Positions 8,329 to 17,355 are shown, counted from the first letter of the stretch. The stretch: DNA of 64,000 nt from an uncultured Granulosicoccus sp. (GCA_947492525.1 CANLNQ010000006.1:124001-188000); one strand, 5' to 3'. The notes: generated by a model from the sequence alone, not told the origin. Translations and numbers: made by a program.

Positions 8329-10272
8329 TTACTGCGCAGCGTCAGTGCCCATGGCGACACCTTCACGTCGCGGATCCGCGCCGCCAGCCCAGGTACCCAT
8401 GCTGGGATCACTGGCCAGCAATCCAACAGTGCCGTCTTCGCGGATGCCATTGAAGACGAAGCCCTGCAAGCCGCTGGTTGCCGCACGTGGATCGTCCACG
8501 GTATGCCCGAGTGCTTCCAGGCCGACTTTCATGTCTTCGACATCGACACTGCCTGCTTCGAGTCGAACATTGGTTGAATTGCCGGCACCGAAGTTGGGCA
8601 GATTGATGGCTTGCTGGATGTTCAGGTCCCAATCGATGACACCGATCAGCGTCTTGGTCACATACTGAATGATGGCACTGCCGCCGGGTGAACCGATGAC
8701 CATCTCGATTTCATCGCTGCTGTCATTCAACACGATGGTGGGTGCCATGGAACTGCGAGGTCGCTTGCCGGGCTCGACCCGGTTGGCGATGGGGTTGCCG
8801 TCTGCATCAGTCGGGCTGAAGGAGAAGTCGGTCAGCTCGTTGTTCAGCAGATAGCCGTTGACGAACTGCAGGCTGCCGAAACCGCTTTCGATGGTGGTGG
8901 TTATCGATACTGCATTGCCGTCGGCATCAACGATCGAGATATGGCTCGTGGAAGGCAGTTGCAGAGAGTTGTCCTGACCCATGGCAACCGTGACACCCGG
9001 TGGAACACCAGCGTCCGGATTGGGCATGGCAGAGGTGGCTTCGATCAGTGCCGACCTGGTATCCAGATAGGTGGTATCGATCAGTCCATCAACCGGTACG
9101 TCGACAAAATCGCTGTCGGCCATATAGGCACCACGATCGGCGTAGGCCAACTTGTAGGCTTCAAGAATCAGATGATTGCCTTCCACGCTGTTGGGGCCCA
9201 GTGCTGCCAGGTCGAAGCGCTCGAGCATTTTCAGCGTCATGCCGACAGTCAGTGCTCCCGAGCTTGGAGGTCCCATTCCGCAGACGCGGTAATCAGTGCG
9301 GTAGACCACGCACACGGGGTCACGCTCGATGGCCTGATAGTTCTCCAGATCGCTCAGGGACAGGTCCCCTGGATTGGTCGGATGATTGTTGACAATCTCC
9401 ACCATGGCCTCGGCCAGCGCCCCGGTGTAGAAGGCATCGGCGCCATTGCTGGCAATGGTGCGCAGGGTTGCCGCGAATTCCGGATTGGTCTGGATGGTGC
9501 CAGCGGGTTTGGCCGTGCCATCTTCCTGCAGAAAGTAGGCAGCTGCGGCGGGTTGTTCAGCGAGTCTTTCGGCGCTGCCCTCGACACTGGTTGACATGCG
9601 AGGCGAGATTTCAAAGCCGTCTTCACTCAGTTCGATGGCGCGATCGAACAGGCCGGACCAGGGCAGTACACCGTGAGCATTGTGTGCCATTTCCAGACCA
9701 CGCAGCAAACCGGGAGTACCCACCGACAGACCACCGCCTACCGCATCGCGGAATCCCATCGGATTGCCTTCGTCATCCAGAAAGCGCTCTGGTGACGTGG
9801 CGGCTGGTGCGGTTTCGCGCGCATCGTAGGTTGTCAGCGATTCGGTCGCGGCATCGTAGTAGACGATGAAGGCACCGCCACCGATACCCGAGGATTGAGG
9901 TTCAACCAGGTTCAGCACTGCCTGCACGGCGATGGCGGCATCGATGGCCTTGCCACCATTGGCCAGTACGTCAACACCGGCTTGTACGGCAACCGGATTG
10001 GCGGCTGCCACCATGTCGTTCTCACCGAAGCTGATCTCCTTGACCGTGTAGCCCGAAGGAGGCTCGGGTGCGATGAAATCGCCGGGATCGTTCGAGTCGG
10101 GGTCAGTGATGTCATCATCGTCGTCATCGCTGCAGGCCAGCAGGGTCAGGGAAAGACCGATGGCCAGAGCCAGTTTGCCATACCGACCGGTACGGGTGAA
10201 TTTCCGGCCACGATTGATGCGCTGCTGCGTATCGGGGTTGGAATATGGGAACACTAAGATGTCTCCTGTCAA
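8329..10272 (-). CDS. ggt: Gamma-glutamyltransferase, predicted lipoprotein
   Basis: Transfers or hydrolyses the gamma-glutamyl group of glutathione and related peptides outside the cytoplasm. The N-terminus has about 30 polar residues, a hydrophobic stretch and a lipobox LLAC (Cys47), followed by Ser48 and six aspartates. The body shows the precursor fold: AANPVAVQAGVDVLANGGKAIDAA, GIGGGAFIV, and the autoprocessing nucleophile Thr442 in STSHISIVD. The family cleaves itself before that Thr into two subunits. MVIGSPGGS near the C-terminus is the usual glycine-rich substrate loop. Lipid anchoring is less usual than the free periplasmic form. Divergent from the MBL-fold gene. Confidence 0.93.
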   Translation of the reverse strand: MTGDILVFPYSNPDTQQRINRGRKFTRTGRYGKLALAIGLSLTLLACSDDDDDDITDPDSNDPGDFIAPEPPSGYTVKEISFGENDMVAAANPVAVQAGVDVLANGGKAIDAAIAVQAVLNLVEPQSSGIGGGAFIVYYDAATESLTTYDARETAPAATSPERFLDDEGNPMGFRDAVGGGLSVGTPGLLRGLEMAHNAHGVLPWSGLFDRAIELSEDGFEISPRMSTSVEGSAERLAEQPAAAAYFLQEDGTAKPAGTIQTNPEFAATLRTIASNGADAFYTGALAEAMVEIVNNHPTNPGDLSLSDLENYQAIERDPVCVVYRTDYRVCGMGPPSSGALTVGMTLKMLERFDLAALGPNSVEGNHLILEAYKLAYADRGAYMADSDFVDVPVDGLIDTTYLDTRSALIEATSAMPNPDAGVPPGVTVAMGQDNSLQLPSTSHISIVDADGNAVSITTTIESGFGSLQFVNGYLLNNELTDFSFSPTDADGNPIANRVEPGKRPRSSMAPTIVLNDSSDEIEMVIGSPGGSAIIQYVTKTLIGVIDWDLNIQQAINLPNFGAGNSTNVRLEAGSVDVEDMKVGLEALGHTVDDPRAATSGLQGFVFNGIREDGTVGLLASDPSMGTWAGGADPRREGVAMGTDAAQ

Positions 10273-10330
10273 TGCAAATGGAAAACGATCAGACTGCCTG
10301 AGCAGTATGCCTCATAGTGCCTGCTGGATG

Positions 10331-10356
10331 CATCGCTTTTTGACGATGAGTCATCG
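10331..10356. promoter_or_regulatory. Palindrome and direct repeats between ggt and the MBL-fold gene
   Basis: CATCGCTT occurs at 10331 and again at 10352, 21 bases apart. The second copy overlaps a perfect 6-1-6 palindrome at 10344-10356. This is operator-like geometry; no regulator is identified. Confidence 0.35.
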
Positions 10357-10372
10357 CTTGTTTGCCCGGGAC

Positions 10373-10451
10373 GCATGATCACGTCGGTCGATGAGCTGAT
10401 TCGACTCTGCTAGTCTGGTACGTGAGCGCATGCCTGCTCTCGTGATCATGC
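10373..10451. repeat. Perfect 11-bp inverted repeat ahead of the MBL-fold gene
   Basis: GCATGATCACG at 10373-10383 is repeated inverted at 10441-10451. Each copy contains the palindromic core TGATCA, so they may be two sites for one protein flanking the promoter. The second ends 12 bases before the GTG start. Confidence 0.45.
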
Positions 10452-10463
10452 AAGAGGATATCG

Positions 10464-11222
10464 GTGGGATTGATACAACTGTCTGATGAGCTCTGGGTGC
10501 AGGAGTTGGACTTGGGGATATTCGAGGTTCGAGGAAGTCTGATACTGGGCGAGGAACGCGCGGTTGTCTGGGATTCCCTGTCTCATCCTCGTGACATGGC
10601 GCTCTATCTGCCATTGATTGCTGACCGTGAGGTGACGGTGGTCTACAGCCACGCCGACTGGGATCACATCTGGGGAACTGCGGGGCTGGTGCAGAGGCCA
10701 GGCACCATCGTCAGTCACACCTGGTGTGCTCACCGTTTCAGGACAGACGTGCCGGTCACGTTGGCGCAGATGCAGGCATCAGAGCCGGGCAAGTGGGACG
10801 AAGTGCAACTCGTGCCACCCAATCTGATGATCGAGCAGACTTGTACGCTGGATCTGGGTGGGCTGACGCTCGAGCTCCATCACTTGCCGGGGCATACAGA
10901 CGATTGCCTGATCGCATTGCTACCTGAAACGGGTTTTGCCTTGATGGGGGACACCATCGAAACACCGTTTCCGGTTGTGCCTGCAGACAGTGATCTTTCC
11001 GCCTGGGTTGCGCAATTGCGGCGATGGGAACACGATACCGCACTGACGCGGGTCGTCCCTTGTCATGGTCCTCTCGGCGGCCGCGAACTCATCAGTCAGA
11101 CCATCGACTACCTGGAGCGCCTGCAGAATGGAGATAGCTTCGACCTGCCTGCAGAAATGAGTACCTTCTATCGGCAAACGCATGAAAGCAATCTGAGATG
11201 GCGCGAGGGTCGGGCGAACTAG
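10464..11222 (+). CDS. Metallo-beta-lactamase-fold hydrolase
   Basis: Zinc-dependent hydrolase of 252 residues. HADWDH at 63-68 is the family's HxHxDH signature with Ala-Asp-Trp between the ligands (the first spacing is HxDxDH). PGHTDD, GDT and CHGP supply the remaining ligand positions. There is no signal peptide. Relatives cleave thioesters, lactones, beta-lactams or phosphodiesters, and the sequence does not choose among them. The GTG start at 10464 follows AAGAGG with suitable spacing. Its promoter region carries an inverted repeat, suggesting regulated expression. Confidence 0.85.
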   Translation: MGLIQLSDELWVQELDLGIFEVRGSLILGEERAVVWDSLSHPRDMALYLPLIADREVTVVYSHADWDHIWGTAGLVQRPGTIVSHTWCAHRFRTDVPVTLAQMQASEPGKWDEVQLVPPNLMIEQTCTLDLGGLTLELHHLPGHTDDCLIALLPETGFALMGDTIETPFPVVPADSDLSAWVAQLRRWEHDTALTRVVPCHGPLGGRELISQTIDYLERLQNGDSFDLPAEMSTFYRQTHESNLRWREGRAN

Positions 11223-11238
11223 CCTGGCGCTTTCTCGC

Positions 11239-11772
11239 TCAGCTCAGGGTGGCCAGAAACAGTTGCGCGCCGCGGCTGACATTGGCCTGCCAATGTTCGG
11301 CAGCATTCTCGTCAGCCAGATCGGTAATGAACTTGAAGCATGAAAAGGGCGTGTTTTCCAGCGCACAGACCTTGGCAATGGCGTAGGCTTCCATATCCAC
11401 TGCATCTGACGCGATTTCTGGCGGTGACATGACGAAACTGTCGCCGGTGCCGAGGCTGTATTTCCCTTGAGCCAGGCGGATCTCCTTGCTCGGGAGTCGT
11501 GTCTCCAGAGGTGTTTCGCCCAATTCGGCCAGTGGTCTGGCATCCATGTCACGTTGATGAAACGTACCGATTTGCAGCAGCTCGCCAACGTGCGAGGAAT
11601 CGAAGGCCCCGGCAGTACCGTAGTTGATGATGCCTGAGCAATCATCACGAAGCACCGTTTTCAGCGCTGCATACGTGGCGTTGACCTTGCCGATTCCGGT
11701 GTATACCAGGGAATAGCCCTGAGGCAGCTTGTCGGGCAATTCGCTCTGCAGAGCGACCAGAACGTAGATCAT
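11239..11772 (-). CDS. MTA/SAH nucleosidase-family protein
   Basis: A 177-residue PNP/UDP-phosphorylase-fold protein. GIGKVNA near the N-terminus, GTGDSF in the centre and VDMEAYAIA near residue 130 match the nucleosidase that splits methylthioadenosine or S-adenosylhomocysteine; the Glu in DMEA binds the ribose. It is shorter than typical MTAN (about 230 residues), so another nucleoside or futalosine-type substrate is possible. The ATG at 11772 is chosen because the fold begins at MIYVLVALQSE; the upstream extension looks non-coding. It converges with the MBL-fold gene, 16 bases apart. Confidence 0.75.
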   Translation of the reverse strand: MIYVLVALQSELPDKLPQGYSLVYTGIGKVNATYAALKTVLRDDCSGIINYGTAGAFDSSHVGELLQIGTFHQRDMDARPLAELGETPLETRLPSKEIRLAQGKYSLGTGDSFVMSPPEIASDAVDMEAYAIAKVCALENTPFSCFKFITDLADENAAEHWQANVSRGAQLFLATLS

Positions 11773-11910
11773 GAATTCGAGTACCGTCTGATTGGATAGG
11801 GCATGATGTGTTGAAGCTTCGCAAGGCGACAGAACGCCGACCGAAACTGGAGCAGTGAACAGTCTGCTGTTTTTACCCGGCCATGGCAAACTACCCGGCC
11901 TTTTGCAGAC

Positions 11911-13101
11911 TCAGTCGACCGGTGTCAGCCGCACCATGGCACCGTCTGTCGAATCGGTCAGTATCATTATCGATCCGTCCTGCGAGACGTCGACGTCGCG
12001 CACGCGGCCTTGTCCCTGCAGGTATCGCGCTTCACCGATTACCCGAGTCCCGTCCAGCTCCAGGCGTACCAGCGCCTGACTGGCCAGGCCGCCGATCAGG
12101 ATACTGTCCTGCCAGTCGGGGAACAGTTCCCCGTCGTAGAAGGTCATGCCACTGGGGGCGATGACCGGATCCCAGTAGTACAAGGGTTGTTCGAATCGCT
12201 CTTCTGCCGTGATGCCGCGTCCGATCGCGCTCCCGGAGTATTCCTCTCCATAGGTCACGATCGGCCAGCCGTAGTTGAGTCCCGCTTCGGGTCTGTTGAG
12301 TTCGTCGCCACCCCGGGGGCCGTGTTCTACCGTCCACACGGCACCATCGGGTCCCAGAGCGGCCGACTGTATGTTGCGATGACCGTAGGACCAGATCTCG
12401 GGCTGACCGCCTGTGATGGTCGGATTACCCGGCGCGGCGCCGCCCAGAGGGTTGATGCGCAACACCTTGCCCAGGTGGGTGCTGACATCCTGAGCCAGCT
12501 GTCTGGGCTCACGTTGAGAGCGCTCTCCGGTCGTGACATACAGGGCACCCTCCTGCCCGAAAACCAGTCGCGAGCCGTAATGTGCAGTGGATGCCCAGGC
12601 AGGTTGTTGTTGAAAGATCACCTGAACGTCATCCAGTTTCCCGCCATCGTCCGACAAGACACCTGTGGCAACGGCGGTGGCATTGCTGCCATTGCCGCGT
12701 GGCTCGGCAAAACTCCACCAGACTCGTCGGCTCTGTTCGAAGTCGTCGGCTATCAGTACATCCAGCAAGCCGCCCTGGCCACGCGCATCCACGTCCGGCA
12801 AGCCGTCGATCGGAGCCGAAACCGTGCCATCGGCCTGCACGTGTCGAAGCGTGCCGGTCCGCTCGGTGACCAGCCAGCTGCCATCGGGCAGTTGATCCAT
12901 GCCCCATGGGCTGCTCAGACCTTGCACCACGATTTCCTGATTCAGAGTCACATCCTTGTCGATGATGGGCGCGCGAGTCTGCCCGTCGAAAGCGGGGCGT
13001 TGCTCGGGCGAATTCGGCGGCCTTGCATTGAAATCCTGTGCGCTCAGTGCCGTCGAGGCAGTGGCAAGAGCCAGGGCTATCGTCAGATGGGTGCGGGTCA
13101 T
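11911..13101 (-). CDS. PQQ-dependent sugar dehydrogenase, YliI-type
   Basis: Secreted beta-propeller dehydrogenase of 396 residues. The start at 13101 gives a clean signal peptide ending TALSAQ. Propeller motifs include PWGMDQLPDGSWLVTER, GGLLDV, HYGSRLVFG, VTTGERS, SYGHRNIQ and a WTVEHGPRGGDELN block. These match soluble aldose-sugar and glucose dehydrogenases of the GSDH family, which bind PQQ and calcium. The electron acceptor and true sugar are not visible. No PQQ synthesis genes lie in the window, so the cofactor must come from elsewhere or the medium. Single gene. Confidence 0.9.
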   Translation of the reverse strand: MTRTHLTIALALATASTALSAQDFNARPPNSPEQRPAFDGQTRAPIIDKDVTLNQEIVVQGLSSPWGMDQLPDGSWLVTERTGTLRHVQADGTVSAPIDGLPDVDARGQGGLLDVLIADDFEQSRRVWWSFAEPRGNGSNATAVATGVLSDDGGKLDDVQVIFQQQPAWASTAHYGSRLVFGQEGALYVTTGERSQREPRQLAQDVSTHLGKVLRINPLGGAAPGNPTITGGQPEIWSYGHRNIQSAALGPDGAVWTVEHGPRGGDELNRPEAGLNYGWPIVTYGEEYSGSAIGRGITAEERFEQPLYYWDPVIAPSGMTFYDGELFPDWQDSILIGGLASQALVRLELDGTRVIGEARYLQGQGRVRDVDVSQDGSIMILTDSTDGAMVRLTPVD

Positions 13102-13355
13102 GCTCAGGTACCTGTCAGAATCGCTGATTCCTAATATAGTGGAAGCAGCAATGCCACAGGGCGTACAGCGGGTCATTTTGTAAATCGGGCAAGGCGCGAT
13201 GATCTTTGCTCCATCGGCCGAATTGCGCAGGATTTGTCAAATGCACTCGTGTTCAGATGATCCTCAGGCAGGCGAGCTGCCAGCAGGGCAATCAGTCCGA
13301 GATGGCCTGCACGCTTGCCTGATGTCTGTCATTCATCATCGAGGGGGATTGGGTC

Positions 13356-13790
13356 ATGAACGAATACCACGGAAAATGCCTTTGCGGCGCGGTCGATATC
13401 AAGGCAACTGCACCGGGCAATGTAGGGAGTTGTCATTGCTCCGTGTGCCGACGCTGGTGCGGTGGTCCGATGTTCGCGGTACATGCCGAAGGACAGCCTG
13501 TCATCACGGGTGAAGAATTCATCACACGTTACCAATCGTCGGATTTCGCGCAACGCGGTTTCTGTCGGCAGTGCGGCACCAACTTGTTCTATCACCTGTT
13601 GCCGGGTGCCTTCAGTGAGCAGGGGGCGTACATGCTGGCAGCCGGCATGCTGGACCTTCCCGATGACATGGTGTTCGACAACGAGATCTACATTGATTCG
13701 CAACCGGGCTGGTATCGTTTCGACAATGCAGACTCGCGAACGCGACTGACAGAGAAGGAATTTCTGCACAGCCTCGGCATTGCCACCTGA
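13356..13790 (+). CDS. GFA-family zinc protein
   Basis: A 144-residue protein of the glutathione-dependent formaldehyde-activating (CENP-V/GFA) fold. The zinc ligands are all present: CLCGAV near residue 8, CHCSVCRRW near 27 and CRQCGTNL near 69. Despite the name, most family members have no proven formaldehyde activity. Cytoplasmic, no membrane segment. GGGGG lies upstream of the ATG at 13356. The AraC regulator follows about 95 bases downstream on the same strand; whether they are co-transcribed is not evident. Confidence 0.88.
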   Translation: MNEYHGKCLCGAVDIKATAPGNVGSCHCSVCRRWCGGPMFAVHAEGQPVITGEEFITRYQSSDFAQRGFCRQCGTNLFYHLLPGAFSEQGAYMLAAGMLDLPDDMVFDNEIYIDSQPGWYRFDNADSRTRLTEKEFLHSLGIAT

Positions 13791-13885
13791 AGTCGGCAAC
13801 CTCCGTTTTCTGCGTGGAGATTGCAGATTGCCGTGTCGTCATCGTGCTTGTGCAGATGTCGTGGATCAACGAGGGAGAGTGTCAC

Positions 13886-14824
13886 ATGAAGAGCACGCAG
13901 CAGCGGCATGCAGAGCGTATCGAACGTGTCATCGAACACATCCACGGTCATTCAACCGAGGATATCGACAGTGCCACGATCGCCGAAGTGGCGCAGTTGT
14001 CGGCTTATCACTGGCACCGCATCTATGTCGCAGTAACCGGGGAGAGTGCCGTGGCCACCTTGCGGCGAATACGTCTGCAGCGGTCCGCCACCGCCTTGCT
14101 CCGCGATGATCGGCCGATAGCCGAGATAGCCTCGAACTGCGGTTTTGATAACCTTCAGGCATTCACTCGCCTGTTTTCCCGGACCTATGGTGTGCCGCCG
14201 GGGAAGTTTCGGCGTGACAGCAAGCAGGCGGTATCGCAACCTCGGTCGGTAGTCGGCGGTACGGCGGCCAGTGCTCTGGGGAAACCTCCCGTGTCAGCAG
14301 GTGATGTCTCGTCGGGCGCGGTGCCGAACAGGTCAGTCGGGAACGCGCAGTCGTCTGCGCGATCGGTCGAGACAGCTGTACGACAGCCATTGCGATTGGT
14401 CGGCTTGTGGCATCAGGGCGATTATCACGAAATAGGCTGTGTCTTTGAAAAGATCATGGCGGCGGCCGAGATCGAATCCTGGCCGCGCAGCGAAGCCTTT
14501 ACCGTGGGTGTCTATTTCGATGATCCGGATATCGTCGCTCTGTCTCGGTGTCGCTCCTTTGCCGGCATTCCCGTGCCGGAAGCCTTCGAAGCACCGTCAC
14601 GCTACGAGACCTTGCAGGTCCCCGGCGGATTGCATGCCAGCTGTCTGCACACCGGCCCCTATGCACTGCTGACCGACAGCTACCGCTGGCTGTACCGGGA
14701 ATGGCTGCGAGGGGCTGCCGAGGAAACGCGTGACAGTCCCTGTTACGAGGTGTATCTCAATACGCCTCACAGCACACCGCCGGCCGAGCTCCAGACCTTG
14801 ATCTGCATGCCGCTGGAAGGCTGA
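13886..14824 (+). CDS. AraC-family regulator with GyrI-like effector domain
   Basis: Transcription factor of 312 residues. The N-terminal 100 residues carry the two AraC helix-turn-helix motifs, ending IAEIASNCGFDNLQAFTRLFSRTYGVPPGKFR. A low-complexity linker of about 60 residues follows, then a GyrI/SOUL-like small-molecule-binding domain (LWHQGDYHEIG to the end). This order is that of Rob and SoxS-related effector-binding regulators. The ATG at 13886 has GAGGGAGAG 6 bases upstream. The ligand is unknown. The SDR gene follows with 84 bases between, and may be a target or operon partner. Confidence 0.88.
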   Translation: MKSTQQRHAERIERVIEHIHGHSTEDIDSATIAEVAQLSAYHWHRIYVAVTGESAVATLRRIRLQRSATALLRDDRPIAEIASNCGFDNLQAFTRLFSRTYGVPPGKFRRDSKQAVSQPRSVVGGTAASALGKPPVSAGDVSSGAVPNRSVGNAQSSARSVETAVRQPLRLVGLWHQGDYHEIGCVFEKIMAAAEIESWPRSEAFTVGVYFDDPDIVALSRCRSFAGIPVPEAFEAPSRYETLQVPGGLHASCLHTGPYALLTDSYRWLYREWLRGAAEETRDSPCYEVYLNTPHSTPPAELQTLICMPLEG

Positions 14825-14908
14825 ACCTTGTTATGGTTCGGGTTCGAACCAGTCACCAGTCATGTGCTCGAACCGAACATGACACTGCAACATGAAATCG
14901 AGGTAGGC

Positions 14909-15637
14909 ATGTCAGAACAACTCAAGGGCAAGGTTGCTGCCATCACCGGCGCAGCATCGGGTATCGGGCTTGCGTGTGCCGAGATGATGATTGCATCCGG
15001 TGCTCGCGTGGCATTGATCGATCGCGACCAGGCTGCGCTCGACAGTCTGCAGAAGCGGCACGGAGATGCCGTGATTCCACTCGCCATCGACCTGCTTGAT
15101 CCTGTCGACTGCGCCAGCCTGTTGCCCCGCGTCCTCGATGCCGCTGGCCGGCTGGATATCCTGCATGCCAATGCCGGTCTTTATGTGGGCGGTGATCTGG
15201 TCGAGTCAGACAGCGATGCCATCGACAGGATGCTCAATCTGAACATCAACGTCGTGATGAAGAATGTGCGCGATGTCCTGCCGCACATGATCGAACGTGG
15301 CGAGGGCGATATCGTTGTCACCAGTTCTCTCGCGGCACATTTTCCGACTCCCTGGGAACCGGTCTACGCCTCGTCCAAATGGGCAGTGGACTGTTTCGTC
15401 CAGACGGTGCGACGCCAGGTGTTCAAGCATGGCATTCGTGTAGGGTCGGTTTCTCCCGGCCCGGTGATCAGTGCCTTGCTGGCAGACTGGCCCGAGGAAA
15501 AGCTGAAGGATGCCAAAGAGGCCGGTAGCCTGATCGAGCCCGATGAGGTAGCCGATGCCGTACGGTACATGCTCACACGCCGTCGCGGGGTCACCATTCG
15601 CGACATGATCATCATGCCCTCGAGCTTCGATCTGTAG
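14909..15637 (+). CDS. Short-chain dehydrogenase, ribitol 2-dehydrogenase-like
   Basis: NAD(P)-dependent oxidoreductase of 242 residues. TGAASGIG at 13-20 binds the cofactor, NAG at 88-90 is the structural motif, and Ser140, Tyr153 and Lys157 form the catalytic set. The C-terminal TIRDMIIMPSSFDL ending resembles ribitol 2-dehydrogenases, but no ribitol genes are nearby and the substrate remains open. The start at 14909 is supported by GAGGTAGG upstream; the longer frame to 14828 lacks a site. Converges with the ThrE-type exporter gene. Confidence 0.85.
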   Translation: MSEQLKGKVAAITGAASGIGLACAEMMIASGARVALIDRDQAALDSLQKRHGDAVIPLAIDLLDPVDCASLLPRVLDAAGRLDILHANAGLYVGGDLVESDSDAIDRMLNLNINVVMKNVRDVLPHMIERGEGDIVVTSSLAAHFPTPWEPVYASSKWAVDCFVQTVRRQVFKHGIRVGSVSPGPVISALLADWPEEKLKDAKEAGSLIEPDEVADAVRYMLTRRRGVTIRDMIIMPSSFDL

Positions 15638-15667
15638 CGGAGCAGGCAGACGCTCGACCCCGATCAC

Positions 15668-16894
15668 CTACAGCGATTTCCTCGGCTCGACCACCGCGCT
15701 GGCGAAAACGAGTCCTGCAATCAGCGACATGAACAGCAGAAAGGACTGCACCCCGACATTGTCGATCGTCAGGATCTGCTTGTTCGAGATGGCATCGTCC
15801 AGACCCACATAGACCTTGCTGCCGGGTACCAGAACAACGATGCCCGGCAAGGTCACCAGCGCTGCCGGCAGATCACGCCAGCGGGCAAACAGATTGGCAT
15901 AGGCGCCGACCGCAAAGGCACCGAGAAATCCACCCAGAGTGGAACCCCATTCGTTAGTAACCAGGGTACTGACACTGTAGGCCAGAATGCCTGAGGCCAC
16001 GCCCCAGGGGGCGTCTATCAGTCGTGCCTTGAATACCACGGACAGACCACCTGCCAGCAGCAGCACGGCTGGCCAGGCCGTCCAGAGCGGTACATGGTAA
16101 TCATCGACAGGCAGAGGCTCGCCCCACAGCAGCACTCCGACGGCCACGCCAAGCACGGTGCCGAAATACAGCTTGAACAAGACCATCAGCGAGTCCATGA
16201 TGCGCGCCGTACCCGAGATCAGCTCTCTGGCCGCCAGTTCCCGAAACCCCATGGCCATCGACAGACCCGGTATGAACACGATGATGCTGGCGAGCACGAT
16301 CAACGGCTGATTGATGCCCGCATCCATATGGGTGATACCCACGGCAATGACAGAGATCACGGTGGCGGCCAGTGGCTCGAGCATGCTGGACACACGGTCG
16401 GATTTCCCGGACCAGGCCACCAGACCATAGACCAGCAGGGACAGGACCGCGGCCCACAGAACATCGTTCCAGCTACCCCGCATCAACATGGCGAAGGCCC
16501 CGCCCAGCAGCATGTAGGCGAACAGTGTCACCAGCACGGAATAGGGTGAGCCGGTATCCTCGATCTCACGAAGGCCCAGTCTGGCCTCTTCCAGCGAGCA
16601 TCTACCGGCAACCAGCTCACTGACGAGAATATCGGTCTGCGCCAGGGAATTCAGATCCAGGTCGCCGGGTTTCACACGCATGGAATAGTTGTAGACGTCC
16701 TCATCCGGCGCTCCCTGAACCCACAGGCAATACGTGAGAGTGGTCGGGCTTACCAGAAAATAACCATCAAGATCCAGATAGGCGGCAACGGTTTTCAGAT
16801 GGGCTTCGAGGCGAAAGGCCGGCGTGCCGTATCGGTGCAGCATTTCGCCGAGCTTGATGACAAACGAGCACTGCTGTTTGAACGAAAGGGCCAT
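15668..16894 (-). CDS. Threonine/serine exporter family protein (ThrE type)
   Basis: Integral membrane protein of 408 residues. The N-terminal 120 residues are the cytoplasmic ThrE (DUF1212) domain with GEMLHRYGTPAFRLE and the SPTTL segment. About ten hydrophobic segments follow, covering both the ThrE and ThrE_2 parts fused in one chain. Characterised members export threonine and serine using the proton gradient. It sits next to homoserine dehydrogenase and threonine synthase on the opposite strand, which supports threonine as a substrate. Upstream in the same direction lies the Mth938-like gene. Confidence 0.87.
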   Translation of the reverse strand: MALSFKQQCSFVIKLGEMLHRYGTPAFRLEAHLKTVAAYLDLDGYFLVSPTTLTYCLWVQGAPDEDVYNYSMRVKPGDLDLNSLAQTDILVSELVAGRCSLEEARLGLREIEDTGSPYSVLVTLFAYMLLGGAFAMLMRGSWNDVLWAAVLSLLVYGLVAWSGKSDRVSSMLEPLAATVISVIAVGITHMDAGINQPLIVLASIIVFIPGLSMAMGFRELAARELISGTARIMDSLMVLFKLYFGTVLGVAVGVLLWGEPLPVDDYHVPLWTAWPAVLLLAGGLSVVFKARLIDAPWGVASGILAYSVSTLVTNEWGSTLGGFLGAFAVGAYANLFARWRDLPAALVTLPGIVVLVPGSKVYVGLDDAISNKQILTIDNVGVQSFLLFMSLIAGLVFASAVVEPRKSL

Positions 16895-16934
16895 GTACAG
16901 TGACTCGCCTGGGTGGTTTCAGCGGTGCTTCAAT

Positions 16935-16976
16935 AATCGTTCCTGAACCTGCAGCAATCATTCCTCGATCTGCAGC
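16935..16976. repeat. 21-bp tandem duplication at the end of the Mth938-like gene
   Basis: Two adjacent 21-base units (16935-16955 and 16956-16976) agree at 17 of 21 positions. The inner unit encodes the last residues LLQIEE and the stop. The outer unit would read LLQVQER in the same frame past the stop. Confidence 0.7.
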
Positions 16977-17344
16977 AATGCAGCAGCTACTGGCCGATAC
17001 TCGTTCACCAGTACACTGTAGGTCCGGCAGGCGGCTCGTGTATTCATCACTTCCAGCGATATACCGCGTTGTTGCATCTCGGCCATGAGTGAAAAATCGG
17101 GGAAGATGTGTTGATCACCGGTGCCCAGCAGCAGAATCTCTGCTCTATCGGCTTCGGCTTCCTCGAACAGAGGGGCGAAATGTGCCAGCGTCAGGCTCTT
17201 TACATCCCCGTCAAACCAGTCCTGCACCACTCGAGTGCGGGTAATGATGATATTGCCGGTGTAATCCTGTCCGTTGACGCCAAGTACGCCCTTGCCGTAA
17301 TTGCTGATCAGGTTTTGATCAGAAGTCTCTAGATGCATTTTCAT
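16958..17344 (-). CDS. Mth938-like (DUF498) domain protein
   Basis: Small soluble protein of 128 residues. The fold signature is visible: YTGNIIITRTRVVQDW, then EILLLGTGDQHIFPD, then GISLEVMNTRAACRTYSVLVNEYRPVAAALL. Family members are found near respiratory complex genes or secretion genes in many bacteria, but no activity is established. Start chosen at 17344 (MKMHLE); the upstream extension to 17380 has no ribosome site. It diverges from the homoserine dehydrogenase gene. Confidence 0.85.
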   Translation of the reverse strand: MKMHLETSDQNLISNYGKGVLGVNGQDYTGNIIITRTRVVQDWFDGDVKSLTLAHFAPLFEEAEADRAEILLLGTGDQHIFPDFSLMAEMQQRGISLEVMNTRAACRTYSVLVNEYRPVAAALLQIEE

Positions 17345-17349
17345 CTCTG

Positions 17350-17355
17350 TATAAT
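17350..17355 (+). promoter_or_regulatory. Possible -10 element for homoserine dehydrogenase
   Basis: A perfect TATAAT at 17350-17355 lies 58 bases before the TTG start. No good -35 box is found at 16-18 bases, so the promoter is tentative. Confidence 0.35.

Noticed and set aside
12010..13134. Plus-strand frame across the sugar dehydrogenase
   Set aside because: Antisense to a propeller protein with clear motifs.
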